Below, piece by piece: positions 44,853-53,109 of a stretch of DNA of 64,000 bases. Every line of letters starts with the position of its first letter. Positions within the stretch are counted from its first letter, which is position 1. The stretch lies in the NCBI RefSeq assembly GCF_002754245.1, contig NZ_PEEX01000001.1, positions 2,212,001 to 2,276,000 on the forward strand, given 5' to 3'. The notes under the pieces were generated by a model that saw only the letters and a list, made by a program, of their open reading frames with translations, was not told the DNA's origin and ran no database searches. Source of the stretch: Chryseobacterium sp. 52. GTDB taxonomy: Bacteria; Bacteroidota; Bacteroidia; Flavobacteriales; Weeksellaceae. The translations under genes were made by a program, and so were the position numbers.

Positions 44853-45010
44853 ATGAACAAAATTAATGATTTAATGGGAAAGGGGCAAAACAGGAAAGAG
44901 CACTACCATGAAAACAAAACAACTTACATTTTTAGTGTTTGCTACTTTACCTTTTTCAACTCTCCGGTTACCATTTATTTAATTCAAACTATTTTCTTAT
45001 TTTTGCTGTA

Positions 45011-45418
45011 ATGCTTTCAAAAAAATCTCAATATGCTTTTAAAGCGCTTTCATACCTTGTAGAAAAAAGGAATGATGGCCCGGTTCTTATTTCCGAAATC
45101 GCGGAACGTAAAAAGATCCCTTTAAAGTTTTTAGAAAATATTCTGCTGGAATTAAAAAAAGCGGACATCCTTGACAGTAAAAAAGGAAAAGGAGGTGGTT
45201 ACTTTCTAAGAGAAAATCCTGAAAATGTGAAGCTTGCAAAAATAATCCGGCTGGTAAATGGCCCTATTGCGATGCTTCCGTGTGTCAGTTTAAACTTTTA
45301 TGAAAAATGTGAAGACTGTAATGAAGACCATTGCGGGCTGCATGATGTACTGATAGAAGTCCGGGATGCATCACTGAATATTCTGGAAAGTAAAACTTTA
45401 ATGGATCTGGTCGACTGA
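45011..45418 (+). CDS. Rrf2-family transcriptional regulator
   Basis: The ATG at 45011 gives 135 aa (MLSKKSQYAFKALSYLVEK); a longer frame from 44939 is unsupported. The winged helix shows ISEIAERKKIPLKFLENILLELKKADILDSKKGKGGGYFL. A Cys-rich segment follows, CVSLNFYEKCEDCNEDHCG, with four Cys in C-x8-C-x2-C-x4-C spacing. It could hold an Fe-S cluster as in IscR/NsrR, though the spacing differs from IscR. The next gene, a TauE/SafE transporter, has a 27-bp dyad operator in front of it, and this regulator is the best candidate to bind it. A TATTTTTG (44998-45005) directly before the ATG may be its own promoter. Confidence 0.9.
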   Translation: MLSKKSQYAFKALSYLVEKRNDGPVLISEIAERKKIPLKFLENILLELKKADILDSKKGKGGGYFLRENPENVKLAKIIRLVNGPIAMLPCVSLNFYEKCEDCNEDHCGLHDVLIEVRDASLNILESKTLMDLVD

Positions 45419-45439
45419 CCTGATCCTTTTTTTTGAATA

Positions 45440-45466
45440 ATTAGTCTACTTATTTGGTAGGATAAT
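45440..45466 (+). promoter_or_regulatory. 27-bp dyad operator, copy 2 (TauE/SafE gene)
   Basis: Arms ATTAGTCTAC and GTAGGATAAT (8 of 10 complementary) flank the spacer TTATTTG. The dyad ends 11 bp before the last base of a weak -7 box (TTTATTTG, 45470-45477), the same geometry as at 31877-31914. A transcript from here would have a leader of about 130 bp. Confidence 0.7.
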
Positions 45467-45614
45467 ATTTTTATTTGATATTTGCATTAGCTTCAATCAT
45501 CCGGTCACACTAAAAACGGTCTTGTCACTTGTTTTTGAATGGGTATCATATCGGAAATAAAGAGATGATCTGAAAAAAGAAATGATAGAGTAGGAGCTGT
45601 AATGATATTATAAT

Positions 45615-46502
45615 ATGGTGATTTCAAGAAAAATCCAGATAAGACTCAATGTATTCTTTGTTACGGCTGCATTACTGCTGATTACTGCTTTATCCATGTA
45701 CGAATTGGGATATATGGATGAGCTGTTGAATGTTCTGGCTAAAGACCATTATATTTTTTACTGGATGTTGCTGGTCGGTGTTTTAGCAGAGATTGTTGCA
45801 GGATCAATGGGGATGGGTTATGGCGTGATCTGTACAACAACTCTTTTGTTTCTGAATATCCCGCCTCATATTGTAAGTGCCAGTATTCATTCTGCAGAAA
45901 GTTTTACCACGGCTGCAGGAAGTCTGAGTCATATTAAACTTAGAAACGTAAGTAAAAGTCTTGTCAAAAAGCTGGCAATTCCCGCAGTCATCGGAGCTAT
46001 TATCGGAGCGCTAAGTCTGACCTATCTGGGAGAATATTATGCTAAGATCACGAAAACGATTATTGCTTTCTATACGCTATACCTTGGAATTCAGATCCTG
46101 TCGAACGCTTTTAAAGATAGACAGAACAGGGCGATGAAAAGAAAAACGAACCTGACGAGGCTTGGTGTAATCGGAGGATTTATAGATTCCTTTGCAGGAG
46201 GAGGTTGGGGACCACTAGTCACCGGAACATTGATTAAAAATGCATTTACCCCGAGATTTGCAGTGGGGAGTTCTACCGTAGCTAAGTTTATTCTGACGAT
46301 TACAGCAGCAGTTACTTTCTTCTTTACCCTCGGGATTCAACATTGGAATATCATTCTGGGGCTTCTGATAGGCGGGATCATTACCGCACCCTTTTCTGCG
46401 ATGCTTACCGCTAAGCTTCCCGTTAAAAAAATGTTCATATTTATTGGAATTCTTGTGATTGTAATGAGTTCTATAACTATTTATAAATCAGTTTTCAATT
46501 AA
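45615..46502 (+). CDS. TauE/SafE-family transporter with N-terminal extra helix
   Basis: The 295-residue protein has an additional N-terminal membrane segment and then the family core. GSMGMGYGVICTTTLLFLNIPPHIVSASIHSAESFTTAAGSLSH and GGFIDSFAGGGWGPLVTGTLIKN mark the two repeats. By length and the extra helix it differs from the two other TauE/SafE proteins here. Control by an Rrf2-like operator suggests a role in sulfur supply, such as sulfate or sulfonate import, rather than detoxification. The substrate is unproven. Confidence 0.88.
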   Translation: MVISRKIQIRLNVFFVTAALLLITALSMYELGYMDELLNVLAKDHYIFYWMLLVGVLAEIVAGSMGMGYGVICTTTLLFLNIPPHIVSASIHSAESFTTAAGSLSHIKLRNVSKSLVKKLAIPAVIGAIIGALSLTYLGEYYAKITKTIIAFYTLYLGIQILSNAFKDRQNRAMKRKTNLTRLGVIGGFIDSFAGGGWGPLVTGTLIKNAFTPRFAVGSSTVAKFILTITAAVTFFFTLGIQHWNIILGLLIGGIITAPFSAMLTAKLPVKKMFIFIGILVIVMSSITIYKSVFN

Positions 46503-46590
46503 AAATTGTGGTATTTGTAGAAAAATAAATGCTTCAAAAATATTTTTGACTTTGAAAATATTCTACTTTTACATCACTAAATAATAGAAC

Positions 46591-46881
46591 ATGAATTTAC
46601 ATATAGTAGCGCTTTTTAAGTTTAATGAAAATTATCTTATGGACGCTGTAGAGCTATTTCAGAACCTTGTAAAGGAGACAAGAAAAGAAGAAGGATGCCT
46701 TCAGTATGATCTTGTTGAAGACAAAGACAATAAGGGAACTTTCTTTCTGATTGAATTGTGGGAAAGTGTGGAACATCACAACCGGCATATTGGTCAGGAC
46801 CATCTTCTTAATTTCCGTAAAGATTCTTCAAAGATGATGGAAAGTTCTGCAGAAGTATATAAAGGATATAAAATATATTAA
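46591..46881 (+). CDS. Antibiotic biosynthesis monooxygenase-type protein (putative quinol monooxygenase)
   Basis: The 96-residue single-domain protein has the ABM ferredoxin-like fold pattern: a first strand with a hydrophobic run, then FQNLVKETRKEEGCLQYDLVEDKDNKGTFFLIELWESVEHHNRHIGQDHLLNF. YgiN-like members oxidise quinols without cofactor. It forms its own unit, 88 bp after the TauE/SafE gene and followed by a bidirectional terminator. Substrate unknown. Confidence 0.85.
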   Translation: MNLHIVALFKFNENYLMDAVELFQNLVKETRKEEGCLQYDLVEDKDNKGTFFLIELWESVEHHNRHIGQDHLLNFRKDSSKMMESSAEVYKGYKIY

Positions 46882-46944
46882 TCAGAAGAAAGTCTGAATC
46901 CAGAGAAAAAGATCTCAGGAATTCAGTTTCAATAAATACAAAAT

Positions 46945-46978
46945 AAAAGGCGGTCTCAGGATACTGAAACCGCCTTTT
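46945..46978. terminator. Bidirectional terminator
   Basis: AAAAGGCGGT (46945-46954) pairs with ACCGCCTTTT (46969-46978); after a one-base mismatch, an inner TCAG/CTGA stem continues around GATA. It lies between the monooxygenase gene and the T9SS HmuY-like gene. Confidence 0.85.
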
Positions 46979-47012
46979 GATTAGAAAAAATAGAAAGTAT
47001 TAAAATTTTGAG

Positions 47013-48308
47013 TTATTTTACGATAAGTTTTTTCGTTTCCGTACTACCTCCGAAAGTAATTTTTACTAAATAGTTTCCGGCAGTAAGGTGAGATAAATTA
47101 AGATCCTGCTTGTAGAAACCAGCCTGATTGGTCAGCTCAGCAGTATGTACTTTTTTTCCTGTAAGGTCATACACTTCTATGCTCCCTTTATTGTTTGCTT
47201 TTTCTTTAACATCAAAAAGAACAGTCACTTTTTTGTCAGCCGTTGTTGGGTTTGGATAGATCCCGAAAGAAGCTTTTTTGCTTACTTCCGTTATTCCCAG
47301 AGAACCAGTGATTTTTTTGTATTTGAAATACATATTTCCTGTAGTGGCACCTCCATTGGTTGTGAAATACATTCTGTAGTAATCACTTCCTTTTTTTACA
47401 TAATACACTACATCACTGTATACGCTACTGATGCCTTTCCATGAGTGACCGATAGTGGTGATATTGGATGAAAAGTTAGCGTCTGCCGGTGTTGTGAATG
47501 TAGCAGTTTCCTTTGCTTCAGGCTGTACTTTTGCCACTTTTACGCTTGGCCCCTGGATAGCTCCGGAAAGTGGGTACATCATCGTATTATTGTAGAACGT
47601 GAAATACTTGGTAAACATGAAATCCCATGCATTTTTAGCCGGTTCCATATCAGGAACCTTCGCTCCGGTTGTGAATGAGAAGTAGTTAAAATAAGCATTG
47701 TCTGTTCCATTGGCCAGGGTTCTGGTTTCCGTAGGTCCCCAGGCAGTTCCGTTCCATTTGGAATACTTAAAGGTATATCCTGCAAAAGCATCTTCAATGG
47801 CAAATTTTATGTAGGTATTGGAACTTGTATATTTCAAAACAAAAATTGCTTTTCCTTCAATATGATGATTCATATAGTTATACGTTCCCCAACCGGTTGC
47901 CGGAATATTAGGATTGGATGATGTGATCGGACCCTGTTCAAAAGCACCCTGACTAATGTCGGTTGCCTGATCCGGATTGTATAGAGGCTCACCCCAGCTT
48001 GCGATATTGTTGATATTAATATTGTCCCAATCTGTTAAATTGCTGGAAGCTGCATATACTTCAATATTCATAGCATCATTGATTCTTGTACCAAATGCAA
48101 AATTTGAATTTCTGTAAAAAGCAACATCCCAGGTATTGGCTGGTTGTGAAACCATATTACCGTCGGCAAGGTTAAAAAACACACGATTTTGGTAGGAAGG
48201 TCCCATCGTCATATTAGCCTGCGTGTATCCCAGTGCATCCGTTTGTGCCAGAACTGTCTGTTGAACAGAAAGAGCAAGTACCGATGCCAATAATAGTTTT
48301 GTTTTCAT
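47013..48308 (-). CDS. HmuY-like secreted protein with T9SS sorting domain
   Basis: The 431-residue protein has a signal peptide (MKTKLLLASVLALSVQQTVLA), an HmuY-like region and a C-terminal type A sorting domain (FGIYPNPTTADKKVTVLF through KKLIVK). The HmuY-like part shares visible motifs with the lipoprotein at 51957: NTWDVAFYRNSNFAFGT here and RTDWDLGFYTGDEYRVV there, and NYFSFTTGAKV here and NFFSFTSGSTV there. HmuY proteins bind haem outside the cell and pass it to a TonB receptor. This one would be exported by T9SS rather than lipid-anchored. Its promoter carries two boxes of the 23-bp operator, as do the other units of the haem region. Confidence 0.85.
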   Translation of the reverse strand: MKTKLLLASVLALSVQQTVLAQTDALGYTQANMTMGPSYQNRVFFNLADGNMVSQPANTWDVAFYRNSNFAFGTRINDAMNIEVYAASSNLTDWDNININNIASWGEPLYNPDQATDISQGAFEQGPITSSNPNIPATGWGTYNYMNHHIEGKAIFVLKYTSSNTYIKFAIEDAFAGYTFKYSKWNGTAWGPTETRTLANGTDNAYFNYFSFTTGAKVPDMEPAKNAWDFMFTKYFTFYNNTMMYPLSGAIQGPSVKVAKVQPEAKETATFTTPADANFSSNITTIGHSWKGISSVYSDVVYYVKKGSDYYRMYFTTNGGATTGNMYFKYKKITGSLGITEVSKKASFGIYPNPTTADKKVTVLFDVKEKANNKGSIEVYDLTGKKVHTAELTNQAGFYKQDLNLSHLTAGNYLVKITFGGSTETKKLIVK

Positions 48309-48344
48309 AACTGATTTTTTTGATTCTTATTTAGAATGATTCCA

Positions 48345-48380
48345 CAAAAGTAAATAATTATTTTTAATCATTCTAAATAA
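48345..48380 (-). promoter_or_regulatory. Promoter and 23-bp operator of the T9SS HmuY-like gene
   Basis: The -7 box is TACTTTTG (complement of 48345-48352). The operator at 48358-48380 lies 5 bp upstream of it and contains ATTCTAAATAA on the plus strand. A further TTATTTAGAATGATT at 48327-48341, downstream of the -7 box, is the exact reverse complement of the right end of the operator. It is probably an iron-responsive site (Fur or DtxR type). Confidence 0.7.
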
Positions 48381-48439
48381 AAACATGATATTTATCGTGT
48401 TTTATTTTAAGCGGTTATAAAAACGAATAGTTTGTGACC

Positions 48440-48478
48440 TAAAAGAGCCGGCTGGAAATATTCCAGCCGGCTCTAAAA
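48440..48478 (-). terminator. Strong terminator of the T9SS/cleaved-adhesin gene
   Basis: AGAGCCGGCTGGAA (48444-48457) pairs perfectly with TTCCAGCCGGCTCT (48461-48474), a 14-bp GC-rich stem with loop ATA. On the minus strand it is followed by TTTT. It separates the two minus-strand T9SS genes. Confidence 0.9.
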
Positions 48479-48501
48479 AGGTAGGTAAAGTCTAATAAAC
48501 C

Positions 48502-49320
48502 TTATTTTTTAATGAATTTTGATTTAACTACTGAGTTTTCTGCAGTTTCTACTAGCATATAGTAAACACCTGTCTGCAACCCGCTGATATCAAATTTCTG
48601 TCCTTTTAATTTTCCTTCTGCTACTTTTTGTCCTGCTGCAGAATAAACCTCAATATTTTTAGGTTCTGTCTTTGTAATGAATTCTAAAGAATTGTTGTCT
48701 GAACTTACGGCAAATCTGAAGTTCTCCTTTGCTTTAGCTGTATCATTAACTCCTAAAGATGTAGAAGTTTTATATGCTACGTCGTCTACCTGTATTGCTA
48801 CGTGGGTAGCGCTCGGGGTAAATTTAAAAACAATATAAGAACCCGTAGATGCAGGAATATTAACACTTATGTTTTGAACTACTCCAATTGTAGTTACACT
48901 GACAGGGTTTCCTACTGGTACAAAAGTCGTCATATCAGTAGTGCTTGTAGACACCCCAATCTGAATAGTTCCCGGGCCGGGAGAAGGGGATACCAGTGTC
49001 GTTGCGAATGTTAAAACTTTATTTCCTGTTGGATTCTCTATCTGAGGAGAAATAAGATAAGAAGAAGCTGTTCCGTTATTCCCTGCATATGACTGGATGA
49101 ATCTCTGAGTATTATCATTTTCAAGGGCAGATACAATCATTCTTGGTGGTACTGGAGGAAATGCGCCGGTAATAGGTGCAACTACTGCAGACCATCCTCC
49201 CTGAGGAAAAGTGGTATTACCAGTAGTAAAATTGTTAAAATTCTCATTAAGCGTCGCTACTTGTGCATTCGCTGTAAAAGCAGTAAATAGTAAGGTTGCT
49301 AAAAGTAGTTTTAATTTCAT
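48502..49320 (-). CDS. T9SS-secreted protein with cleaved-adhesin-like (choice-of-anchor J) domain
   Basis: The 272-residue protein has a signal peptide (MKLKLLLATLLFTAFTANAQ), a beta-sandwich domain like the cleaved-adhesin/choice-of-anchor J group (LNENFNNFTTGNTTFPQGGWSAV; SSYLISPQIENPTGNKVLTFAT; IVFKFTPSATHVAIQVDDV) and a type A sorting domain at the C-terminus (about 205-272, ending KSKFIKK). The ligand is unknown. The promoter has the same 23-bp operator as the haem-receptor operon and the HmuY-like gene, so it is likely made in iron shortage and may bind a host haem protein or other iron source (inference). Confidence 0.82.
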   Translation of the reverse strand: MKLKLLLATLLFTAFTANAQVATLNENFNNFTTGNTTFPQGGWSAVVAPITGAFPPVPPRMIVSALENDNTQRFIQSYAGNNGTASSYLISPQIENPTGNKVLTFATTLVSPSPGPGTIQIGVSTSTTDMTTFVPVGNPVSVTTIGVVQNISVNIPASTGSYIVFKFTPSATHVAIQVDDVAYKTSTSLGVNDTAKAKENFRFAVSSDNNSLEFITKTEPKNIEVYSAAGQKVAEGKLKGQKFDISGLQTGVYYMLVETAENSVVKSKFIKK

Positions 49321-49347
49321 AACGGATCTTTATTTAGAATTATTCTG

Positions 49348-49383
49348 CAAAAATAAGTATTAATTTTTAATTGTTCTAAATAA
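49348..49383 (-). promoter_or_regulatory. Promoter and 23-bp operator of the cleaved-adhesin-like gene
   Basis: The -7 box is TATTTTTG (complement of 49348-49355). The operator at 49361-49383 contains TTCTAAATAA and lies 5 bp upstream. A second box, TTATTTAGAATTATT, is at 49330-49344. The rest of 49384-49786 is AT-rich and holds nothing I can name except a short palindrome near 49665-49695 (CATAATTTTTCTC...AAAATTATG). Confidence 0.7.
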
Positions 49384-49786
49384 TCATAGGTTTAATGTTT
49401 AAAATTTATTATTGCTTCCATACAAAACAGCTGTTTTTCCTTATTGGAAAGGCTTTTGATAAAGCAGATTTTTGATACATATGAACGAAGGAAATAACAG
49501 GTGTACACTGATTTTATAATACTTAGTTAAAGGATTATTTCGATGAGTATTAGCATGACTAAAGGAAATTATAAATAAAATACTGACTTATAGCCTCCCA
49601 AATTGTAATGTAAAAAAGAAGAAATTACAAGATATATTTATAAATAACTCTCTTTTTTTAGTTTATCATAATTTTTCTCATAAAAATTATGATAAATGTC
49701 AATATTTGTTTAAAAACACAGATAACAGCCTTTCTATGAAGTGATGTTTGTTGTAAAAAGGTAAAAAAATTAAATAATATTTTTCA

Positions 49787-49822
49787 TTATTTTTAACTAT
49801 TCTAAATAAAGCGTTATATTTG
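49787..49822 (+). promoter_or_regulatory. Promoter and 23-bp operator of the haem uptake operon
   Basis: The operator (49787-49809, with TATTCTAAATAA at its right end) is followed after 5 bp by TATATTTG (49815-49822), an exact -7 box. The ATG of the receptor gene is 17 bp further on. Geometry is the same as in the two minus-strand promoters. Confidence 0.75.
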
Positions 49823-49838
49823 CCAAAATTTTTACTCT

Positions 49839-51941
49839 ATGAAGAAGAAGGTGCTTTCCGTTCTATCATTATCCATAGCTTTTTGGATGAACGCACAAGA
49901 AAAAGATTCTCTTAATAAAAATAAAATAGAGGAAGTTGTCATTACGGGACAATACACACAGCAGGCAATTAATAAATCTATCTATAAAGTTGAGGTAATT
50001 GATGCAGAACAAATAAAAAATATGGCGGCTACCAATGCTGCTGATGTTCTTAATCAGACGCTTAATATACAAATCACTCCTAATACCAATTCCGGTAACT
50101 CTACAGCGAATATAATGGGGCTTGGCGGCAACTATGTGAAAATACTGATTGATAATATTCCTGTTGTAGGAGATACAGGATTAGGAAGTAATATTGACCT
50201 TACTAAGATCAGCTTAAGCAATATCGAAAGAATTGAGATTGTGAAAGGAAGTATGGGCGTTGAATATGGAAATGGAGCACTTGCAGGAGTGATCAACATC
50301 ATCACTAAGAAAAATAGCAGTAAGAAATTAAGCATCAGAGCTGCTGTACAGGAAGAAACCGTTAGAGACGGATATGATATTAAAAAGAAAGGAAAAGGAA
50401 GGCATATTCAAAATTTAAATGTAGCATATAATCTTGATGAGCACTGGTTCGCCAATATCAGTTTCAATCATAATCAGTTTATGGGTTATGAAGGAGATAA
50501 AGGAGGCTATAAATACTTCGGAGAAAAACAAATAAGAGGTTATGAATGGAATCCTAAAGACCAATATGAAGTTAATGCATTAGTGAGATACACTAAAAAT
50601 AAGACTTCATTTTTTTATAAAGTTTCCTATTTGAACGAAAAATTTAATTTTTATAACCCTGTGTCGATCCGGGAACCACTTAATGATGGGCAGGGAGGCG
50701 CTACTTATTTAGCATCAGACAGGGAGTATAATACAGACAGGTGGCTTCATCAATTTAATATTCAGACAAACCTGGGCCATATACGCTATATGGGAGATTT
50801 TTCTTACCAGAAGCAGGACAGGAAATTCTTTGATTATACCTACGATATTCCTAACAGAAATACACTTAGCGAAAAGCCTGAAAATTCATACTACAAAACA
50901 GATGTGATCTATTCGAGAGGTATGTTCAGCAACTTTTTGGATAACAAGAAATTTGATTTCCAATTAGGATATGAACTTGATTATACCAATGGTTTTGCTT
51001 CACTTATTGCCGGAGATTTTTTTGATAAAAGTGTAAAAAGGAAAATTTTCACCTATGGTACATTTGTATCTGCCGAATGGAATGTTTCGGATAAGGTTTC
51101 ATTAAGACCGGGTGCCAGATTATCAGTGAGTGAAAATTTTGATAATCAGTTCAATTACTCACTTTCTGCAAGGTTGAAAACTTCTGAAAATTCTAATTTA
51201 AGAGGGGTTTTTGGAACGGCAAACCGTTACCCGACTTATGATGAATTATATACCTATTTTGTAAACCTGAACCATGATATTCAGGGAAATCCTGATTTAA
51301 AACCGGAAAACGGATATTCTCTAGGGGTATTCTGGGATCAGGGATTTACAATCGGGGACGGTTGGAAATTCAATTATAATTTGGAAGCTTTATATGTAGA
51401 TTTAAAGGACAAAATAGAGATGGTCATGATTCAAAGGCCTTCTACCTACAAGTACATGAATATTGATAAGTACAGAAGTCTTTTATTTGGAGCCAATGCA
51501 AATATTGTTAAAGACCAGTTCACATTTGGGCTTAGAACTTCATTAAACGGGATTTCTGTTTCAAAACAGGATATGGATATTAAATCTCCAACGGATTTTC
51601 AATATAATTTCCAGGCAGGAGCCAATATATCTTATAAATTAAAAAATATCCATACAGGTTTTAATATTTATTATAAATATACGGGTCCTTCAAGACTGTA
51701 TGTATTGGAGGCTGATGGTTTCCAAATTGGGAAAAATGATGGTTTCCATATGATGGATTTCATTGTAAGTCAGCCATTCTGGAAAGAGCGTTTAGAACTG
51801 TCAGTAGGGGTTAAGAACATTTTTGATGTCACTTCTATCAATAGTTCTACCAATGCAGGAAATGCCCATACAGCAGGGGCGGATCGTCTGAACCTGTATT
51901 ATGGAAGAAGTTATTTTGCAAGATTAATGTATCAATTCTAA
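49839..51941 (+). CDS. TonB-dependent haem/iron receptor (HmuR-like)
   Basis: The 700-residue outer-membrane protein has a signal peptide (MKKKVLSVLSLSIAFWMNAQ), a TonB-box-like segment (IEEVVITGQYTQQ), a plug domain (about 35-150, with INIITKK at its end) and a 22-strand barrel that ends in an aromatic residue (YFARLMYQF). Segments such as RGVFGTANRYPTYDELY and NPDLKPENGYSLGVFW correspond to the receptor region where haem receptors carry FRAP and NPxL motifs. Its place before HmuY, HmuTUV and HmuS supports haem as the ligand. Confidence 0.92.
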   Translation: MKKKVLSVLSLSIAFWMNAQEKDSLNKNKIEEVVITGQYTQQAINKSIYKVEVIDAEQIKNMAATNAADVLNQTLNIQITPNTNSGNSTANIMGLGGNYVKILIDNIPVVGDTGLGSNIDLTKISLSNIERIEIVKGSMGVEYGNGALAGVINIITKKNSSKKLSIRAAVQEETVRDGYDIKKKGKGRHIQNLNVAYNLDEHWFANISFNHNQFMGYEGDKGGYKYFGEKQIRGYEWNPKDQYEVNALVRYTKNKTSFFYKVSYLNEKFNFYNPVSIREPLNDGQGGATYLASDREYNTDRWLHQFNIQTNLGHIRYMGDFSYQKQDRKFFDYTYDIPNRNTLSEKPENSYYKTDVIYSRGMFSNFLDNKKFDFQLGYELDYTNGFASLIAGDFFDKSVKRKIFTYGTFVSAEWNVSDKVSLRPGARLSVSENFDNQFNYSLSARLKTSENSNLRGVFGTANRYPTYDELYTYFVNLNHDIQGNPDLKPENGYSLGVFWDQGFTIGDGWKFNYNLEALYVDLKDKIEMVMIQRPSTYKYMNIDKYRSLLFGANANIVKDQFTFGLRTSLNGISVSKQDMDIKSPTDFQYNFQAGANISYKLKNIHTGFNIYYKYTGPSRLYVLEADGFQIGKNDGFHMMDFIVSQPFWKERLELSVGVKNIFDVTSINSSTNAGNAHTAGADRLNLYYGRSYFARLMYQF

Positions 51942-51956
51942 AACAATAAATATATC

Positions 51957-53087
51957 ATGAAGTATTTAAAGATATTTTCATTTCTATTCATAATTACGGC
52001 TGTACAGTCATGTCTTTCTGCCGATGAAGATCCGGTATCGGTAGCGCCTTTCACAGGTTCTGTTGCAGATCCTTTAGTGAATGGAGCTACACAATCGAAT
52101 CAGGTTTGGATTGACTTAAGTGATGTTAATCCGGATACAAAAAAAGTCAATCAGGTTATTAATAAAAGAACAGACTGGGATCTTGGATTTTATACAGGTG
52201 ATGAATATCGTGTGGTTCTTAACGGATCGATTGCAATGGCAGTGAGCAAAATACCCAATGCAACCAATATCAACAACGTTAAGGAAGCAGATGTGAGCGG
52301 TCTTATGAATCAGGTGATGGTAGGACCTTTCGGAACATCTGTACTGCAGTATGTTGATAATCCTAACGGTAATTTTCTGACACAGACTACAGGGATTGAC
52401 CCTATTAAGGAAAATGATGCAGATAATCCTGTATACTTACTTAGTTTGGGAAAAAATATAGGTTCTGAAGCCAACGTTCCTCTTGGTTCTGTTTCTTTAT
52501 CAGGAAGCTCCAGAGGATGGAAGAAAATTCAGATTTTAAGAGCACCGAACGGATATAGAATCCGATATGCAAACTTAAATGACACCACTTTTAAGGAATA
52601 TATCATCACAAAAAATACAGAATATACCTTTAACTTTTTTAGCTTTACATCAGGCTCAACTGTTCAGATACAGCCGAAGAAAAAGAACTGGGATATGGCT
52701 TTTACCACTTTTACCAATGAAGTGGTAGACCCTTCGACCGGTGTGAGTGCCGGAAGCTATTTCTATGCAGATTTTGTGCTGACAAATACAGCGAATGGAG
52801 TAGGTGCTTATCAGGTAAATGCTGCAGGTAATTTAGACCAGGCTTATAAATCATTCAAATTGAGTGATGTGGATGCCGGCAAGCTGATTTCAAATGATCA
52901 CAGAGCCATTGGTGATAAGTGGAGAACTACAACAGGAACCACGGAAGTAGCCGGAGCCTTTGTTTACGCAAATCGTTTTTTTGTGTTAAAAGATGCTGAG
53001 GGGTTTTATTTTAAACTGAGATTTAACAAAATGAAAAGCCAGGATGGGGAACGTGGTCATCCTAATTTCGAATTCGAACCTTTATAA
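51957..53087 (+). CDS. hmuY: HmuY-family haem-binding lipoprotein
   Basis: The 376-residue lipoprotein has the lipobox VQSC (Cys at about 19). The mature part has two similar halves with the motif DWDLGFY...VVLNGS and WDMAFTTFTNEV, characteristic of HmuY proteins, which capture haem outside the cell and hand it to the TonB receptor. It starts 15 bp after the receptor gene. The coordinating residues of Porphyromonas HmuY cannot be assigned without an alignment. Confidence 0.88.
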   Translation: MKYLKIFSFLFIITAVQSCLSADEDPVSVAPFTGSVADPLVNGATQSNQVWIDLSDVNPDTKKVNQVINKRTDWDLGFYTGDEYRVVLNGSIAMAVSKIPNATNINNVKEADVSGLMNQVMVGPFGTSVLQYVDNPNGNFLTQTTGIDPIKENDADNPVYLLSLGKNIGSEANVPLGSVSLSGSSRGWKKIQILRAPNGYRIRYANLNDTTFKEYIITKNTEYTFNFFSFTSGSTVQIQPKKKNWDMAFTTFTNEVVDPSTGVSAGSYFYADFVLTNTANGVGAYQVNAAGNLDQAYKSFKLSDVDAGKLISNDHRAIGDKWRTTTGTTEVAGAFVYANRFFVLKDAEGFYFKLRFNKMKSQDGERGHPNFEFEPL

Positions 53088-53109
53088 TAAATCAAACAAA
53101 TAGTATATC

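Noticed and set aside
44908..44982. A 24-codon frame starting MKTKQLTFLVFATLPF upstream of the Rrf2 gene
   Set aside because: It looks like a signal peptide but stops at once, and there is no sign of a mature part or of a frameshifted continuation.
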